Positions 61,104-64,000 of a stretch of 64,000 nt of DNA are shown piece by piece. The notes beneath the pieces are model-generated. The model had not been told where the DNA came from, did not search any database, and worked only from the letters and a program-made list of their open reading frames with translations. Both the position numbers and the translations under genes were made by a program. Each line of letters starts with the position of its first letter. Within the stretch, counting starts at the first letter, position 1. The stretch is from Quercus robur (taxonomy: Eukaryota; Streptophyta; Magnoliopsida; Fagales; Fagaceae): NCBI RefSeq assembly GCF_932294415.1, contig NC_065536.1, positions 58,331,854 to 58,395,853 on the forward strand, written 5' to 3'.

Positions 61104-64000
61104 GCATCATTGTCTGGAACTGCCGCGGGCTTGGGAACCCGCGGACAGGAACAAAGCTTGAAGTAGTGATTCGAGCAAAAGACCCCTCCATCCTGTTTAT
61201 AGCCGAAACATGGACGGATGAAGCAAGGCTGAAAGAAATCAAATAGAAAATCGAATTTGATAACTTATTTTTTGTAGAAAGAAATAACAGAGGTGGAGGT
61301 CTAGCACTCTTTTGGCGAAACTCAGTAGACTTGCATGTCGATTATTGCTCGCCAAATCATATAGATTCCATCATCAACAAAGGGAAGGAGGAAGCATGGC
61401 GTTTCACAGGCTTTTATGGTGAACCAGTGACGCATAAACGGATTGATTCGTGGAACAAGCTTCGACAACTTCACAGAAAGTATAATATCCCTTGGCTGTG
61501 CGCCGGGGATTTCAATGAGATCATGAGAAGCTCTGAAAAATTGGGAGGAAGCAGCAGGAACCAATCACAGATGCAACTATTTCGAGATGTAGCAGATGAG
61601 TGTGGCTTTATTGACCTTGGTTTTTCAGGGCCTTGGTACACATGGCAAAAACATTTTTCAGCAGGTCATTCATTATGGGAAAGACTTGATCGGGCCTTGG
61701 CTACTAACGATTGGCTTTTAAGATTTGCAGGTACAAAAGTCCACCATCTCAAGTCAAATTCTTCAGACCATTGCCCACTATGGATAGATATGGCGGGCCT
61801 AGAATTTCAATGTGCAAAAAAACCATTTCGGTTTGAAATGGCTGTCGGACCATACATGTACAGAAGTTGTAGAAGCCAGTTGGGAAGAAAGGGGAGTGGA
61901 TGATCCAGCAACAAAAGTCATTAGAAAAATTGAAAGGTGTGGCCGAGAACTAAAAAGATGGGAAAGGGACCACTTCGGCAACATTAGAAATACCTTGAAG
62001 AAAAAGAGGAAAGAGCTGACTGAAGCTAAGAAGGAGGCGATGTGCACTGGACAAAACTTCAAAATTCAGAGATTAAAGCATGAGATTACAGAATTGATGG
62101 ACAAGGAAAATAGGCTATGGCTCCAAAGATCAAAGGTGCTATGGGCTACTCAGAGTGACCGAAACTCAAAGTATTTTTACAGCCGGGCTACCCAACGAAG
62201 GCGGAAAAATACCATCCAGAAGCTTCGGTCCACTAATGGGCAATGGAGTTCAAGCAATGATGAGGTAACCGAGATACTCATTGGCTATTTCCAAGACTTA
62301 TACACATCTGCAAATCAGGTTTCATGTGATGCAGCCACAGAGTCTATTGAGAAGGTGATCAATTCAAACTTGAACAATCAGTTGGCGCAAGAATTTACTA
62401 CATGGGAAGTTCAGAAAGCAATTAAAGAAATGGCACCTCTCAAAGCCCCTGGCCCAGACGGAATGCCTCCTTTGTTTTACCAACACTACTGGGGTACAAT
62501 TGGTAATGACGTTACTCAATCTGTATTACATTTTCTTAATTCTGCTTGCCTTCCTGATAATCTCAACCACACTTTTATTACACTCATCCCAAAAATTAAC
62601 TCCCCTGAATATGCTTCTGATTTTAGACCCATCAGCCTTTGTAATGTTTTATACAAAATATTTTCAAAGGTATTGGCAAATAGAATAAAGAAAATTCTCC
62701 CAATGATCATCTCTGAGCATCAAAGTGCTTTTACAAAAAGCAGATTAATTTCTGATAATATTCTAGTTGCTTTTGAATCTCTCCATAGTATGCAGAAGCA
62801 TGTGGGCAAGGAAGACTATATGGCTATCAAATTAGACATGAGCAAAGCATTTGACAAGGTGGAATGGTCGTACCTTGAATCAGTCATGAGAAGAGTGGGA
62901 TTTACTGAAAGATGGATTAAACTTATGATGCTTTGTGTCAAGACGGTCTCTTATTCCATCTTGGTGAGTGGAGAGCCAAAAGGGATGATAAAACCTACTC
63001 GTGGTATCCGTCAAGGAGATCCACTGTCACCATTCCTTTTTTTGCTATGCACGGAAGGCTTAAACGACCTCATCACTAAGGCGGAGGAGAAAGGTGATAT
63101 TAAGGGTTATGCCCTATGCAGAAATAGCCCAAGACTAACCCATCTCTTTTTTGCAGATGATAGTCTGTTATTTTGTAGGGCAACAATCCAGGAATGCCAA
63201 CAAGTTCTGGATATACTTGAACTTTATGGAAGATGTTCGGGTCAACAAATCAATAAAGCAAAAACTACCATCTTTTTCAGCAGGTCCACATCCGAGGAAG
63301 TCAAAAATCAGATCAAATCTGCCTTGGAAGTACCAGAAATCCTACAATACGAGAAGTATTTGGGATTACCATCTTTGGTGGGAAAAAACAAAAAGGCTAG
63401 CTTCAACTACATTAAGGAGAGAGTATGGAAAAAACTTCAAGGGTGGAAAGAAAAGCTTTTGTCTCAAGCGGGAAGAGAGATCCTTATCAAGGCTGTGGTT
63501 CAAGCAATACCAACCTACACAATGAGTTGCTTCAAGCTTCCTTTAGGACTTTGTGGAGATATTGAGAGTCTCATAAGAAAGTTTTGGTGGGGCCAAAAAG
63601 GTGACAGAAGAAAAGTTCATTGGGTCAAGTGGGTCACCCTTTGCAAACCAAAATTGGAAGGGGGTATGGGTTTCAAAGACTTGGCAAACTTCAATGATGC
63701 CCTTTTAGCAAAACAAGCATGGCGATTACTTCACCAAAAAAACTCTCTTCTTTATAGGGTTTTTAAGGCAAGGTTTTTTCCAAATTGCTCTATCCTAGAA
63801 GCTTCCTACTCAAGTTCGGGGTCTTATGCTTGGCATAGCATACTAAAAGGAAGGGATTTATTATTGAAGGGAGCAAGGTGGAGAGTGGGATGTGGAGATG
63901 CTATTAGTGTGTGGAACGATGCTTGGTTGCCTTCTAAAACCCATCCGAGAATTGAATCACAAGTGGTAAGTGGTTTTGAGGAGATGAAAGTCTCTGCACT
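61100..64000 (+). pseudogene. LINE ORF2: endonuclease and reverse transcriptase, disrupted
   Basis: It starts at the ATG overlapping the ORF1 stop (SIIVWNCRGLG, the first strand of the AP-type endonuclease). An in-frame TAG at 61244 (codon 49) and a single-base frame change at about 61838-61850 interrupt it. Beyond that the frame is open to the window edge. Endonuclease signals are CAGDFNEI, LDRALATNDW and SNSSDHCPL. RT signals are [42 protein letters not shown] (about 63004-63042), [10 protein letters not shown] (catalytic Asp pair at 63156-63161) and [12 protein letters not shown]. The zf-RVT region begins near the edge. The two lesions make this copy non-autonomous. Confidence 0.88.

Larger units (their letters stand above)
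59480..64000 (+). mobile_element. L1-type LINE, continues past the window
   Basis: A leader of about 180 bp is followed by ORF1 (RNA-binding) and ORF2 (endonuclease plus reverse transcriptase). The two overlap by four bases (ATGA at 61100-61103). ORF1 is open; ORF2 has one stop and one frameshift and is otherwise open to the window edge, so the insertion is young. The 3' end and any target duplication lie outside the window. The left border is approximate. Confidence 0.9.

Noticed and set aside
1-64000. Plastid or mitochondrial DNA insertions, rRNA or tRNA genes, endogenous viral copies
   Set aside because: No organellar gene order, no rRNA or complete tRNA, and no viral coat, movement or polymerase sequence was recognised by eye; a similarity search would be needed for short insertions.

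Overview
The window reads as nuclear DNA of a flowering plant, most likely a woody eudicot. Genes have many introns with plant-type splice sites, the base composition is AT-rich, and most of the sequence is transposable elements. A Fagales-like tree is a guess from the overall feel of the repeats and is not demonstrated. I see no organellar, bacterial or viral segment.

Five host genes can be supported exon by exon. (1) An LSM12-like RNA-associated protein (+, 7168-15598): 5 exons, a first intron with AT-AC minor-spliceosome (U12) signals, and a 7.4-kb third intron full of LINE, hAT-MITE and duplicated sequence. (2) A NAT6-like nucleobase/ascorbate transporter (+, 25995-30189): 14 exons, 533 aa, apparently intact. 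(3) RPB10/RPABC5, the small zinc-binding subunit shared by RNA polymerases I, II and III (+, 36659-40851): 4 exons, 71 aa, with an inverted pair of miniature LTR elements (TRIMs) in its second intron. (4) A DUF4228/PADRE-type protein (+, 49742-50926): 3 exons, with a myristoylation-type N-terminus and an upstream ABRE/G-box. (5) A plastid-targeted protein I cannot name (-, 51273-58210): 3 exons, with a 6.1-kb intron holding a Copia remnant, a LINE nested in it and an LTR nested in the LINE.

Between and inside these genes are a structurally complete non-autonomous LTR retrotransposon at 1439-5637 (identical-length 587-bp LTRs, target duplication ATTAT, sixteen 81-bp internal tandem repeats), two solo LTRs with perfect target duplications (32763-33556 and 54578-54992), two TRIM families (35108-35435 and 39211-40069), several MITEs with target duplications, a SINE-bearing 437-bp block repeated three times (41783-43106), and at the right edge an L1-type LINE (from about 59480) whose two ORFs overlap by ATGA.

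The five genes are not functionally linked to one another. The unusual content is in element architecture: an LTR hairpin whose arm recurs in the internal repeats, the inverted TRIM pair inside an essential polymerase gene, the U12 intron, and two orphan exon-like segments in the plastid-protein intron.
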